DNA of 64,000 nucleotides from Fimbriimonas sp. (GTDB lineage Bacteria; Armatimonadota; Fimbriimonadia; Fimbriimonadales; Fimbriimonadaceae): positions 1 to 64,000 of the forward strand of contig JARLGV010000130.1 of NCBI GenBank assembly GCA_031292555.1, read 5' to 3'. This document shows positions 53,601 to 61,685 of this stretch, in pieces. The position numbers and the translations under genes are program-made. Every line of letters begins with the position of its first letter. Positions within the stretch are counted from its first letter, which is position 1. The notes below the pieces were generated by a model. The model was not told the origin of the DNA and made no database searches. It worked only from the letters and a program-made list of their open reading frames with translations.

Positions 53601-53917
53601 TCGGTCCACTTATCGGTAAGCGAACCTGGGGCGGGCTCGTCGGCATCAACGGCGGCGTACCCCTGATCGATGGCGGAACGGTGACCTGTCCGGCCTTCAG
53701 CATCTTTGATCCTGATACGAACGAGATCATTGCGGAGAACCATGGCATTGACCCGGACATCGATGTGGACCTCCGCCCCGATCTGGCCGCTCTTGGTCAA
53801 GACCCTCAACTTGAGGAAGCAGTGAAATATCTGCTCGACGAGATCAAGAAGGCTCCAGCACACAAGGAACGAACGCACCTGCCGGTAGTCGGCAAGGACG
53901 GTCGGATCAACCCTTAG
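50678..53917 (+). CDS. Tricorn-type protease with PDZ and S41 domains, exported
   Basis: 1079 residues. A short signal (MSLILTSAALLVAYAQ) precedes WD/PD40 propeller blades (about 30-520; LEVRPKISPDGQWVAFTG, YPQWSPDGKSIAYLS). A Ser/Ala/Lys/Pro low-complexity linker at about 535-570 splits the propeller region from a second one. The C1 domain carries His739 (LGTSHSYVM), PDZ lies at about 760-850, and the S41-type C2 domain has the nucleophile Ser961 in YAGSGGDFF. This is the catalytic His/Ser layout of tricorn, which cuts peptides to di- to tetrapeptides. GGAGG 8 bases before TTG 50678 fixes that start. Hairpin 53924-53945 follows. Confidence 0.9.
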   Translation: MSLILTSAALLVAYAQNGDAIEPRLMRTPAIYGDTVVFSYAGDLWVAKKTTGEYARRLTSHPGLEVRPKISPDGQWVAFTGQYDGGSNIYLIPITGGEPKRLTYDSEPDSCLGWTPDGKIAYASVSGNFINRQNRLWTVDPKGGLPVATKINEVADISWFPDGHTMAYTRMNSYGFNWRHYRGGSQGRISIYDFASNHYSELPSKREQSFFPMVVGKEIYYISDKANGTLNLFVHDTSSGSDSQLTKYADADIRYPSTDGKTIVFERDGYLNLFDIATRKIETFSPHIASENIVARPYLRALGNQISSISLSPSGVRVAAEARGDIFTIPVKSGDTRNLTRSTASRERYPQWSPDGKSIAYLSDESGQYEIYTRPQMGGDAVQLTKNSPYAIQGIDYTPDGKSIGIRTNDNQYLLLDVATKQIKPVLKAKYGIADLDVSPDSKWIAYTEAGNNEFAALYLYEIATGKSTKITDGYYDDTNVSFDLNGKYLYLVSSRTFSPTSGEYEFSLKVDRTQKIYVIPLQKSTTNPLTPANDEEASSASDSDAKQAAPKGPKPVAPGKGTPTGGDSQTKIDLDGIGNRMIELPIPAGNYPFVIGSSNGVFYPGGAGLMKFDLASRESTPIFSGPLGNLTFNASRSKIAYMAGGILGVIDAHPGNTMGQGKVDTGSVEATISPRDEWNQMFWEVWRFYRDNYYDSGFRGLDWNAVGKRYHAYLKYVNNRWDLSYVLGLMISELGTSHSYVMGGDFGVTARPVPVGHLGADYEADGDHVKFKKIYRGLSYDEAHKGPLNEPGIDVKEGDYLLAIDGQPVTAHTDPASLMLDKVGKGVTIAVSSTTSMKDSKQFRVFPIGSEMDLRYAEFVEGNRKRVEELSGGRIGYMHISDTATQGAIDFIRGFYPQTDKDAMIVDERWNGGGFIQPWFVDTLARKVKAMIQSRTRPDVPEERAMEGPKAMLINGYAGSGGDFFPWMFKHAKLGPLIGKRTWGGLVGINGGVPLIDGGTVTCPAFSIFDPDTNEIIAENHGIDPDIDVDLRPDLAALGQDPQLEEAVKYLLDEIKKAPAHKERTHLPVVGKDGRINP

Positions 53918-53923
53918 GAGTGC

Positions 53924-53945
53924 GGGGGTCGGCCATCCGACCCCC
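53924..53945 (+). terminator. Terminator hairpin after the tricorn gene
   Basis: GGGGGTCGG, loop CCAT, CCGACCCCC: a perfect 9-base-pair stem 7 bases after the stop. No T-run. Confidence 0.6.
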
Positions 53946-53966
53946 ATCCGGCTATCGGCAACCCGC

Positions 53967-53972
53967 TAAAAT
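53967..53972 (+). promoter_or_regulatory. -10 box of a leaderless gene
   Basis: TAAAAT ends 5 bases before ATG 53978, the start of moaC and of the moaC-mogA-tatD unit. Confidence 0.45.
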
Positions 53973-53977
53973 GGGGT

Positions 53978-54439
53978 ATGCCGAAACTTAGCCACGTGAA
54001 GGCGGACGGCGCCATTCAAATGGTGGACGTCTCCGGAAAAAGCGCCAGCCGAAGGTTCGCGTGCGTAAAGGGCCTGTTGCGTATTACCGACGCCCACCGC
54101 TCGGCCCTTGGTGAATTGCCAAAGGGCGATGCGTTTACCACTGCCCAGGTGGCTGGTATCCAGGGGGGCAAGCGTTGCTCGGAGCTGATACCGCTTTGTC
54201 ATCCCGTTCCGTTGTCTCATCTCGACGTGTCGCTCAGGCTCGTCGATGAGGGCATCGAGATCACTGGCTCGGCTAGGACCGATGCGGTGACCGGTGTGGA
54301 GATGGAAGCATATACCGCCGTCGTAGTCGCTGGGATAACCCTGATCGATATGTTGAAAGCCGTTGGTCCGGACCTGGTGCTGACCGACGTCCGCCTTGAG
54401 GAGAAAACAGGAGGCAAGACCAATTGGCGGCGCGCATAG
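53978..54439 (+). CDS. moaC: Cyclic pyranopterin monophosphate synthase MoaC
   Basis: 153 residues, full length. It converts the MoaA product to cyclic pyranopterin monophosphate in molybdenum cofactor synthesis. MVDVSGKSASRRFA opens the fold, IPLCHPVPLSHLDV carries the active-site His pair and TGVEMEAYTAVVVAGITLIDM the conserved Glu and Asp region. First gene of a three-gene overlapping run; the mogA start lies 16 bases inside its 3' end. No moaA, moaD or moaE is in the window. Confidence 0.95.
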   Translation: MPKLSHVKADGAIQMVDVSGKSASRRFACVKGLLRITDAHRSALGELPKGDAFTTAQVAGIQGGKRCSELIPLCHPVPLSHLDVSLRLVDEGIEITGSARTDAVTGVEMEAYTAVVVAGITLIDMLKAVGPDLVLTDVRLEEKTGGKTNWRRA

Positions 54440-54906
54440 GAATTCTTACGGTCAGCGATACTCGCACTCCAGAAACCGATGTCAGCGGGGCCACTGCGCG
54501 CGAAACGTTGCACGAACTCGGCTTTCGCGACTTCGAGACCCGCATCGTTCCCGATGAGGTGGACGCCATCCAGTCCGCGATTCTGGAGCTGTGCCATAAC
54601 TGCCACGCCGTTTTTACAACGGGGGGTACCGGTTTTGCTCCGCGCGACGTGACGCCGGAGGCCACGGCGCCGCTCCTCGAGAAGCGCGCCGACTCGCTCT
54701 GCGAGTTGATGCGGCTCAAGGGCATGGGGCAGACGTCGTTCAGCCACCTTTCGCGTGGAATCGCAGGAATATGCCGTGGCGCGCTGGTAGTGAACCTGCC
54801 TGGCTCGCCGAAGGCGGTGCTTCAGGGCATACGGGCGATCGCCCCGCTCATAGGGCCCATCATCGAGAACCTCAACGAAGGCCACTGCCCGGTGACCGAG
54901 TGCTGA
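54424..54906 (+). CDS. mogA: Molybdopterin adenylyltransferase MogA/MoaB
   Basis: 160 residues. Activates molybdopterin by adenylation before molybdate insertion. The family motifs are GILTVSDTRTPETDVSG, AVFTTGGTGFAPRDVTPEAT (the molybdopterin-binding TGGTG) and NLPGSPKAV. The start is TTG 54424, inside moaC. It overlaps tatD at its end by 7 bases, so the trio is coupled. MogA versus MoaB cannot be told apart from length alone. Confidence 0.93.
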   Translation: MAARIGILTVSDTRTPETDVSGATARETLHELGFRDFETRIVPDEVDAIQSAILELCHNCHAVFTTGGTGFAPRDVTPEATAPLLEKRADSLCELMRLKGMGQTSFSHLSRGIAGICRGALVVNLPGSPKAVLQGIRAIAPLIGPIIENLNEGHCPVTEC

Positions 54907-55661
54907 TCGACACGCATTGTCACATCAACTTCCCCGACAAATTCCCCGACGTTGAGCAGACGATCGCAGACGCTCGATCCGTCGGAGTCGATAGGATGAT
55001 GGCGGTCGGATGCGATCCTGAGACCAGCCGTGCTGCCGTCGCGTTGGCCGATCGGTACGCCGAAGTCTACGCGATCGTCGGCTGGCACCCAACCTATACC
55101 AAGGACTACGTGTCCGGATCGTTGGGGGAAATCACAGAGATGCTGAAGCATCCCAAGGTCGTGGCGATGGGCGAAATCGGCCTCGACTTCCATTGGGATT
55201 TCTCCACACCCGAAGAGCAGATGCTTGCACTATCCGAGCAACTCGATCTGGCAGTGCGACTAGATACTCCTCTCGTATTTCATTGTCGAGACGCCTATCC
55301 GGCACTCTTGGATGTTTTGGAGGCTCGCCCGATCCGTCCTTATCTCTTTCATTGCTTCGCCGGCTCGATCGACGACGCGAAACGGGCGATGGCCCTCGAC
55401 TGTTACTTTGGAGTGGACGGCCCGATTTCGTACAAGAACGCGAAGGCGCTGAAAGAGGTGGTCCGTGAGGTTCCGCTTGACCGCTTGGTGATCGAGACTG
55501 ACAGCCCTTACATGCCGCCCGAACCGTTTCGTGGCAAGTCGAACCAACCCGCCTATGTCCGCTATGTGAACGCTGCGCTCGCGGACTCTCTTGGAATCGA
55601 TGTTGAGGAATGTTCGAGAATTACCACAGAGAACGCGATGCGCTTCTTCCGGATGCTATGA
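54900..55661 (+). CDS. tatD: TatD family metal-dependent nuclease
   Basis: 253 residues from GTG 54900. The TIM-barrel metallo-hydrolase ligands are all present: LIDTHCHINF, MGEIGLDFH, FHCRDA, FHCFAG and ETDSPYMPPEPFRGK. TatD enzymes are 3'-5' exonucleases on single-stranded or damaged DNA. Overlap of 7 bases with mogA makes it co-translated, a link to cofactor synthesis that has no known mechanism. Confidence 0.93.
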   Translation: MLIDTHCHINFPDKFPDVEQTIADARSVGVDRMMAVGCDPETSRAAVALADRYAEVYAIVGWHPTYTKDYVSGSLGEITEMLKHPKVVAMGEIGLDFHWDFSTPEEQMLALSEQLDLAVRLDTPLVFHCRDAYPALLDVLEARPIRPYLFHCFAGSIDDAKRAMALDCYFGVDGPISYKNAKALKEVVREVPLDRLVIETDSPYMPPEPFRGKSNQPAYVRYVNAALADSLGIDVEECSRITTENAMRFFRML

Positions 55662-55674
55662 GGCCTTGTCTGGA

Positions 55675-56091
55675 TCAGCCAGCCGTCGTCGCTCCGGCGC
55701 TTCCACCCTCATCGACCTTCTGAGATCCATCGTCCTGAGTGGGCGGCTGATCTTCGGCAAGAACGTGCTTCTTGTGCCGATGCTTGGGCTTTGTCTCAGG
55801 ATCGGCGGCCACAACGCTTGTGGCTTTGTGCGATACCTTCTGAACGCTAATGTCAAGATCGGGTGGCGTCGGCTTCGATTCGGTCTGGTCAGCCGTAGAC
55901 GGATGTCCCACCGGGTCGGACTGTGGGGTTTCCATGGCCGTCGAACTGGGCTGGGCAGATTCCTGTGTCTCAGGCTTTGCCTTTACTTTGCCGATGCGCG
56001 GACCGATCACGAAGTAGCCGAGCAGGGCGAGCAGGATTGGCAGGATGATCCACTTTCCAATGAGCAAACCTGGGGATTGCTTTCTCGCCAT
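55675..56091 (-). CDS. Single-pass membrane protein with long disordered tail
   Basis: 138 residues. Residues about 10-32 are a transmembrane helix (LLIGKWIILPILLALLGYFV). The other 100 are Pro/Ser/Thr/Gln/Lys-rich and probably disordered, with a His/Lys cluster (KHRHKKHV) near 105. No family recognised. ATG 56091 follows TACAAT by 6 bases. It lies tail to tail with tatD. Confidence 0.65.
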   Translation of the reverse strand: MARKQSPGLLIGKWIILPILLALLGYFVIGPRIGKVKAKPETQESAQPSSTAMETPQSDPVGHPSTADQTESKPTPPDLDISVQKVSHKATSVVAADPETKPKHRHKKHVLAEDQPPTQDDGSQKVDEGGSAGATTAG

Positions 56092-56097
56092 CGATGT

Positions 56098-56103
56098 ATT
56101 GTA
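56098..56103 (-). promoter_or_regulatory. -10 box of a leaderless gene
   Basis: On the minus strand TACAAT ends 6 bases before ATG 56091. Confidence 0.5.
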
Positions 56104-56180
56104 GCTTAGGTAACCTCGCCATTGCCCTCAAACGGATTCCTGGAAACGATCCAGATACCAACCGCACATTTTGCACGATC

Positions 56181-57923
56181 ATGCCCCGCTCATCGGCTCT
56201 TGCCTTCGAAGATACGGTCGATATCGAAATCGACTTGGTAGACGCATTCGTCCCTCAGCAGCCATCCCAGTGGAACGGATACCCATTTCCTCGCCTGGCT
56301 CGAACGTCCCTCCGCGAGAGCCGGGCCTTTCAGGCGATCCTCCTTGAAAACGATTTATTGCGGGCGACTCTCGTACCGGCGCTCGGGGGCCGAGTGCTGA
56401 GCCTTCTCGACAAGCGGACCGGCACCGAAATCCTGAGCGAAGCCAAAGCCCTGACCATGATCGACGACGAACGTCGTGGACTCGGCATCTCCGATGGTCT
56501 GCAGATCGTTCTCGACGGACAGCCGCGACTGAACTCCCTCGGCTCGATGGACTGCCGGCTCGAATCCGGTGATGAGGAAGACGACGAAGCCGTTGTGTGG
56601 ATCGCGGAGGCGGTCACCGGAACTGGACTGAGCTTTCACGTCCGCGTGTCAATGCCCAGCGACCGAGCGGAGCTATTGCTAGAAGCCCGGGTGCTCAACC
56701 GCTCGTATCGGCATCTTCCCTACAACGGAGGCGTGTGCGCTCGGCTTGGAGAGGTTGTAGCTACCGGCTCGGCAGTCTATTGCGCAGAGCGCCGTGCCGG
56801 CTTGGGCTTTTTTAGCGAAGCCGCCTTCGAAGGCATCGGATGCGAACAGGGTGTATTCGTCCGGACGCGGTTCGACCGAACGCGCTGGCTTGCACCGCAT
56901 CAAGCCGATACCTGGCAGCTTGCAGTCGTTCCCTATTCGGGATTCGAATCCCTGACTAGTGCCGGCCGAGAAGGGGCGATCGACGTATCCGAGGCACGAA
57001 TACGGATTCAGACCACTGAGACCAGACCTGAACACAAACTCCTCCTGCTGACGGACAGTGGGGAAACGCTCGAGGCGAAGGTAGACATCTACGCTGAGCA
57101 CGCTCAAGAGTTTCCGTTGAACGGCATTACACCGACAAGCGTGGTGCTACGGCACCCCTCGAAGGCGGACGTTCTAAGGCACGATAGCGCAGACAATGCC
57201 ATTGCTTTGGGCAGCACTCGCGCCCTGCGAAGCCAACCGGTAGAACCTGAGCCAATCGAGTTGGATCGGACGAAACCAGAAATCGACCTCAAGCGGGCCA
57301 CTTTCGATATCGCCACCCGTCATACGGGCCATCTCCTGCTAGGACAGCGCCATTTGAGAGACAAGCGATTCGAGGAGGCGGCCGAGGCGTTCGAACAGGC
57401 GTTGCTGTACAACGCCGATGACCCATTGGCCTGGTGGGCGAAAGCGGTCGCGCTACGGATGGCCGACATCGACAACCAGGCAGAACTCCTTAACGCCCAT
57501 TATCTTGCGCCCCTGGAGCCGGCTCTGCGGGCCGAGAGTTTCCTTTCTCAACCGGTCAGTTTGGATGCAGAGGGGAGCCCCTTGGTTGCTCCACTTGCCG
57601 AGAACCCGGGCGAACTTATCGAAGTAGCATGCCTTCTTATCGACTGCGGACTATTCGATCAAGCGAACCGGTGGATCGACGAGGCGCTCCGCCACGCCGA
57701 CTTGCCGATGCTGCGCTATCTGATGGCATATTGCTTTCTGCAAGGAACCCGACTCGACGCCGAGGCGTTCGACAACGTTCAGCGTGCGTCCAGGAGCCCG
57801 ATCGCTCCGCCGTTTCCCTATCGGGACACCGAATGGACAGCAATCGAAACGCTTTCCAGGAATTTCCCTCAAGATTCGCGGCTCAAGACACTCCTCGACA
57901 TCGGCGCTCGGCAACGCCAGTGA
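56181..57923 (+). CDS. DUF5107 domain protein with C-terminal TPRs
   Basis: 580 residues. The N-terminal 280 residues resemble galactose-mutarotase-like beta-sandwich domains (ILLENDLLRATLVPALGGRVLSLLDKRTGTEIL), labelled DUF5107 and often fused to TPRs in bacterial glycoside-associated proteins. TPR helices follow (about 400-560; LRDKRFEEAAEAFEQAL). No signal peptide. ATG 56181 is preferred to the upstream ATG 56094, which would overlap the divergent gene's promoter. Carbohydrate binding or conversion is inferred. Confidence 0.75.
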   Translation: MPRSSALAFEDTVDIEIDLVDAFVPQQPSQWNGYPFPRLARTSLRESRAFQAILLENDLLRATLVPALGGRVLSLLDKRTGTEILSEAKALTMIDDERRGLGISDGLQIVLDGQPRLNSLGSMDCRLESGDEEDDEAVVWIAEAVTGTGLSFHVRVSMPSDRAELLLEARVLNRSYRHLPYNGGVCARLGEVVATGSAVYCAERRAGLGFFSEAAFEGIGCEQGVFVRTRFDRTRWLAPHQADTWQLAVVPYSGFESLTSAGREGAIDVSEARIRIQTTETRPEHKLLLLTDSGETLEAKVDIYAEHAQEFPLNGITPTSVVLRHPSKADVLRHDSADNAIALGSTRALRSQPVEPEPIELDRTKPEIDLKRATFDIATRHTGHLLLGQRHLRDKRFEEAAEAFEQALLYNADDPLAWWAKAVALRMADIDNQAELLNAHYLAPLEPALRAESFLSQPVSLDAEGSPLVAPLAENPGELIEVACLLIDCGLFDQANRWIDEALRHADLPMLRYLMAYCFLQGTRLDAEAFDNVQRASRSPIAPPFPYRDTEWTAIETLSRNFPQDSRLKTLLDIGARQRQ

Positions 57924-57929
57924 TCGGCT

Positions 57930-59063
57930 TCAGGCGAACGCCTCGAGGTACTTCAAGCCGGAGCCCGTGTTGAAGATCACCACCCGATCTGAGGGCGAAA
58001 GAAAGCCGCTTTCGGCTAATTGCTGCGCCCCCGCCAAAGCGGCTCCCCCTTCCGGCGCAGCAAAGATCCCGGTTCGACGTCCCATCTCCTTTGTCGCGGC
58101 TATCATCTCCTCGTCGGTAACCGTCACCGCAGTTCCTTTGGACTCGCGAATCAGATCGAGCATCACGAAATCGGCGATCGCCTTCGGAACGCGCAAGCCC
58201 GATGCCACGGTGTGGGCGTTTGGAAACTCGGCGGCAAACCTCTCTCCGTTCCGATAGGCGGTCACAATCGGTGCGCATCCCTCTGCCTGAACGCTGATCA
58301 TCTTGGGTCTCTTCGAGCCTATCCAGCCAAGACGCTCCATCTCGTCGAACGCCTTCCACATACCTACCAGGCCAGTGCCACCGCCAGTTGGGTACACGAT
58401 GACATCCGGCAATTCCCATTCCATCTGCTCGGCGATTTCGTAACCCATCGTCTTCTTTCCTTCAGCACGATAGGGTTCCTTCAGAGTGCTCAGGTCGAAA
58501 ACGGGCTTCAATTGGCTCTCGATGAACTTACGCGATTCCGCTCCGCAGACGTGGATCAGCCCATCCACGAGATATACATGGGCCCCAAGGACCTCACACT
58601 CGACAATGAACGCGCGAGGCGTGTCGCTAGGCATGAACACGTGCGCTTCCATACCGGCCTTGGCAGCGTAAGCGGCCATCGCGCCGGCCGCGTTTCCGGC
58701 ACTGGGAGCGGCGACCCCTTCGATGCCGAGGTGTTTTGCCATCGACACCGCGGCCGACATACCACGAGCCTTGAAACTCGCCGTCGGATTCACGCCTTCG
58801 TCCTTCACATACCAACGCTCTCCGAGACCGGGTGCATGGTGAAGCGGGGTCATCCCCTCTCCCAGTGTGATCGCGGGGCAAGGCGGCATGACCTCTCGGT
58901 ATCTCCACATCGACGCTTCGCGATCCTTCAAGGCCGCACGGTCAAGCGTATTCGGCGTCAGATCGTACTGGGCGAGCAGCGGCTTGCCGCACGTACAGGT
59001 ATTGATCGGCTTACGCCAGTCGTATTTCTCTCCGCAAAGCGAGCATTGTAGATGGGTCAGCAC
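57930..59063 (-). CDS. thrC: Threonine synthase
   Basis: 377 residues. A zinc-ribbon-like N-terminus with CSLCGEKY and CTCGKP pairs leads into the PLP fold type II core: ASFKARG with Lys98 as Schiff-base lysine, SAGNAAGAMAAY for phosphate binding, and TGGGTGLVGMW and NTGSGLKY near the C-terminus. It converts O-phosphohomoserine to threonine. GTG 59063 follows a TATGCT box by 6 bases. The next minus-strand gene upstream is the DgcN-like gene; the gap is 18 bases. Confidence 0.93.
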   Translation of the reverse strand: MLTHLQCSLCGEKYDWRKPINTCTCGKPLLAQYDLTPNTLDRAALKDREASMWRYREVMPPCPAITLGEGMTPLHHAPGLGERWYVKDEGVNPTASFKARGMSAAVSMAKHLGIEGVAAPSAGNAAGAMAAYAAKAGMEAHVFMPSDTPRAFIVECEVLGAHVYLVDGLIHVCGAESRKFIESQLKPVFDLSTLKEPYRAEGKKTMGYEIAEQMEWELPDVIVYPTGGGTGLVGMWKAFDEMERLGWIGSKRPKMISVQAEGCAPIVTAYRNGERFAAEFPNAHTVASGLRVPKAIADFVMLDLIRESKGTAVTVTDEEMIAATKEMGRRTGIFAAPEGGAALAGAQQLAESGFLSPSDRVVIFNTGSGLKYLEAFA

Positions 59064-59069
59064 CCCTCA

Positions 59070-59075
59070 AGCATA
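59070..59075 (-). promoter_or_regulatory. -10 box of a leaderless gene
   Basis: On the minus strand TATGCT ends 6 bases before GTG 59063. The box lies in the 18-base gap after the DgcN-like gene, so it may be a secondary promoter. Confidence 0.35.
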
Positions 59076-59081
59076 CTGTCC

Positions 59082-60113
59082 CTACAAGAAGAGCCGGTCC
59101 AGAAGCCGATCCGGTCCGTGACGTACGGGATCCACGCATGGCAAACCCAATTCGCTTTCAAGGGCGGCGCATTCATCCAGCGCCACATCGTCCGACTTGA
59201 CGTGCGAGGTGTTCAGCGCCACGCCAATCGTGGTTGGGCTCGGAAACAGACCGCAAGCCGACGCAAGATTCTCGTAGAGGCGTATCAGATCTCCAAGCGG
59301 GGCGATTGGAACCTCGGGATGGGTCGTAAGGTGCGTCTGGCCAGCGCGATGACACAGGACCAAGTGAGTAGGCATCGAGCCGCGCATCAACGCCAGCGTG
59401 GCCGTACTCCCCGGATGGTTTAGGCTACCCTGCCCTTCCACGATGACCAACTCGGCATCCTGGCGATTCATCACCTCGCGCTCAATCGCACCGGCAGAAA
59501 AGTCGACGCGTACGGCATCGAGAGGAACTCCCGACCCGGTAATCGTAATTCCAATCTGGCCCGTCGCCACGAATTCGGCATTTTTGCCACGCTCGAGAGC
59601 GGTCCGGTAGATTTCGAGGCCGGCCGTCATCTTTCCGATCGCCATATCGGTTCCCACAAGCAGTAACCGCCGATTAGCGACGCCCGCCGCTGCGCCAGTC
59701 CCTGGTTTGATCCCGGGGGGCTCGATACGGATATCCCAAACCCATTGTCCATCCGGCAACTGGGGATACCTTGGACCGAGGAGGTCGTGGAGGCCGTTGA
59801 TCACCGACATGCCCAGTTCGACGGCACGATCGATCACCGCATACCAAGGCTGCGGGATAAGTCCGCCCGGAGGCGCGATCCCGAGAACAAAAACCTCTGC
59901 GCCCATCTCATGCGCCTTCTCGATCGAAGCGACGATGGGGCACGGCTTGGGGAACGGCCCCTCTGTCATCATATCGAGTCCGGCGGTTTCCGTGTCGATC
60001 ACGCAACAGATTGGGTTCGGGGAGTAGCGCAGGACGCCGAATCCCATCTTGCCGCCATAGCCATGCACGGCCCCTTCCATGTAGATCGCGAGCTTCTGGT
60101 CCCTTCTAAGCAT
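59082..60113 (-). CDS. dgcN: DgcN-like DUF1611 protein (D-glutamate N-acetyltransferase family)
   Basis: 343 residues. The DUF1611 order is visible: MEGAVHGYGGKMGFGVLRYS, CCVIDTETAG, an ATP/acyl-CoA-type loop VGTDMAIGKMTAGLEI, VATGQIGITITGSGVPLDAV and VEGQGSLNHPG. The family was found to act with DgcA on D-glutamate: DgcN N-acetylates it, then DgcA racemises the product. The stop of the epimerase gene overlaps its ATG 60113, so they form one unit. The pairing is what supports this function; homologues may use other D-amino acids. Confidence 0.78.
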   Translation of the reverse strand: MLRRDQKLAIYMEGAVHGYGGKMGFGVLRYSPNPICCVIDTETAGLDMMTEGPFPKPCPIVASIEKAHEMGAEVFVLGIAPPGGLIPQPWYAVIDRAVELGMSVINGLHDLLGPRYPQLPDGQWVWDIRIEPPGIKPGTGAAAGVANRRLLLVGTDMAIGKMTAGLEIYRTALERGKNAEFVATGQIGITITGSGVPLDAVRVDFSAGAIEREVMNRQDAELVIVEGQGSLNHPGSTATLALMRGSMPTHLVLCHRAGQTHLTTHPEVPIAPLGDLIRLYENLASACGLFPSPTTIGVALNTSHVKSDDVALDECAALESELGLPCVDPVRHGPDRLLDRLFL

Positions 60114-61140
60114 CGAGCGAGGCTCCGTGTCCAGGTTGGTCAGTCGGAACGATGACGCCGTCGACGATCGGCGCCCCACTCGCCGGGTCGGGGTTCAGGT
60201 TCAGGTGGCTGTCCAAATCGATATGGTCGAAGAGCGCACCGATCGCTGCGCCGGCCGCGATCGCGATGCTTGTCTCGCTCATACATCCGATCATGGTTTG
60301 GAGCCCGAATGCCTTGGCGGTCGCCACGATACGGACCGCCTCAGTAATTCCGCCGCATTTCATCAACTTTAGGTTGATCCCATCGACTCGATCCGCGACC
60401 TTTACGACGTCGGGCGCAAAACGGATCGACTCGTCGACGAAAATCGGTAGGGGACGGTTCGCGAATACTGTCATTAGCCCTTCTTCTTGCCCCTCTGCTA
60501 GCGGCTGCTCGACATAGTCGACGCCTCGGTCGGCAAGCCAACGGCACATCGCGATCGCCTCGTCAACCGTCCAACCCCCATTTGCATCCACACGCAGCTT
60601 TACACCGAATGGCTCGGCTGCTTCCGCTGCTGCCATGAAGTGCGCCTTGTCGTGGTCGCGCCCTTCCGGAGACCCTAGTTTGATCTTGAGGCACTTTGCA
60701 CCGGACGAATTCAAGATTGACGGCACGCGTTCGGCGGTGACCTCGGGTGGATTGATTCCGATTGTTACGCTTGTCGGTTCGGTCGGTTTGGGCAGGCCAA
60801 GTAAACGGTAGAGAGGCATGTTTGCCTGCTTGGCGAGGAGATCCCACAAGGCGACGTCAAGAGCCGCCATTGCGGGTGGATCGATCCCCGCCTCGCGCAT
60901 CCTCGCGTAGTTCGTATACGGATCGGAGGCGACTCCGACTCGGATGAACGCCTCCAACTGAGCTTGCCCGTGTTCAGCGGTCCAAGCCGATCCGGTCGCC
61001 GGAGAAAGCTCTCCCACGCCGATGTGTGTTCCGTCACCGACGAAAACGAACAGGTTCTCCGAGGAGCTCATTGTCCCTCGACTGATCATCAACGGAAAGA
61101 GCTTCTGAACTTCGACGATCTTGAAATCTACGCGAATCAC
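60106..61140 (-). CDS. dgcA: DgcA-like enolase-superfamily racemase / dipeptide epimerase
   Basis: 344 residues. Muconate-lactonizing-type fold: N-terminal capping domain, then barrel with KIKLG (Lys-X-Lys pair), RVDANGGWT (Asp ligand), VEQPLAEG, FVDESIR and INLKLMKCGG (second catalytic Lys). The known relatives are L-Ala-D/L-Glu epimerases and N-acetyl-D-glutamate racemase DgcA. Linked to a DgcN-like gene, the DgcA role is favoured. The GTG 61140 start follows a TAGGCT box (61147-61152) by 6 bases. Confidence 0.8.
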   Translation of the reverse strand: MIRVDFKIVEVQKLFPLMISRGTMSSSENLFVFVGDGTHIGVGELSPATGSAWTAEHGQAQLEAFIRVGVASDPYTNYARMREAGIDPPAMAALDVALWDLLAKQANMPLYRLLGLPKPTEPTSVTIGINPPEVTAERVPSILNSSGAKCLKIKLGSPEGRDHDKAHFMAAAEAAEPFGVKLRVDANGGWTVDEAIAMCRWLADRGVDYVEQPLAEGQEEGLMTVFANRPLPIFVDESIRFAPDVVKVADRVDGINLKLMKCGGITEAVRIVATAKAFGLQTMIGCMSETSIAIAAGAAIGALFDHIDLDSHLNLNPDPASGAPIVDGVIVPTDQPGHGASLDA

Positions 61141-61146
61141 GGGAAA

Positions 61147-61152
61147 AGCCTA
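61147..61152 (-). promoter_or_regulatory. -10 box of a leaderless gene
   Basis: On the minus strand TAGGCT ends 6 bases before GTG 61140. Confidence 0.4.
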
Positions 61153-61168
61153 CCTTCCCGCGATCCAG

Positions 61169-61657
61169 CTACAGATGACAGCTGGTCTGTCCGCGCTTCT
61201 CTAGGTACTGTTGATGGTACTCTTCGGCCCGATAGAATGGCTGAGCCGGCACAATCTGCGTCGCGATAGGGCGCTTGAACTTGCCAGCATCGGCAAGAGC
61301 CTCCTTGGATCGTTCGGCTTTCTCTTTCTGTTCGGGCGTGTGGTAGAAAATAACCGTCCGGTACTGGGTTCCGAAGTCGGGGCCCTGCCGATTGACTTGG
61401 GTCGGATCGTGATTTGCCCAGAAGACCTCGAGCAGATCGTTGTAGCCAACGACCGACGGGTCGAAGGTTACTTGAACGACCTCCGCATGGCCGGTCCGGT
61501 CGGTGCAAACGTCTTTGTAGCTGGGGTTCTCGGTTGCCCCGCCCTCATAGCCGACTGCCGTGTCGATGACCCCGCCAATCCCGCGGAAGGTCGCCTCGAC
61601 TCCCCAAAAGCAGCCCGCGCCGAATGTCGCCAGTTCAGTGGTTGTTTCGCTTGCCAT
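61169..61657 (-). CDS. msrA: Peptide methionine sulfoxide reductase MsrA
   Basis: 162 residues. Catalytic Cys16 is in [47 protein letters not shown] and [12 protein letters not shown] follow as in all MsrA proteins. One Cys near the C-terminus (GQTSCHL) can serve as resolving Cys, so thioredoxin-type recycling is likely. It repairs oxidised methionine S-sulfoxide in proteins. Confidence 0.96.
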   Translation of the reverse strand: MASETTTELATFGAGCFWGVEATFRGIGGVIDTAVGYEGGATENPSYKDVCTDRTGHAEVVQVTFDPSVVGYNDLLEVFWANHDPTQVNRQGPDFGTQYRTVIFYHTPEQKEKAERSKEALADAGKFKRPIATQIVPAQPFYRAEEYHQQYLEKRGQTSCHL

Positions 61658-61685
61658 TGCTATCTATACGTCTCTTGTCGATCGA

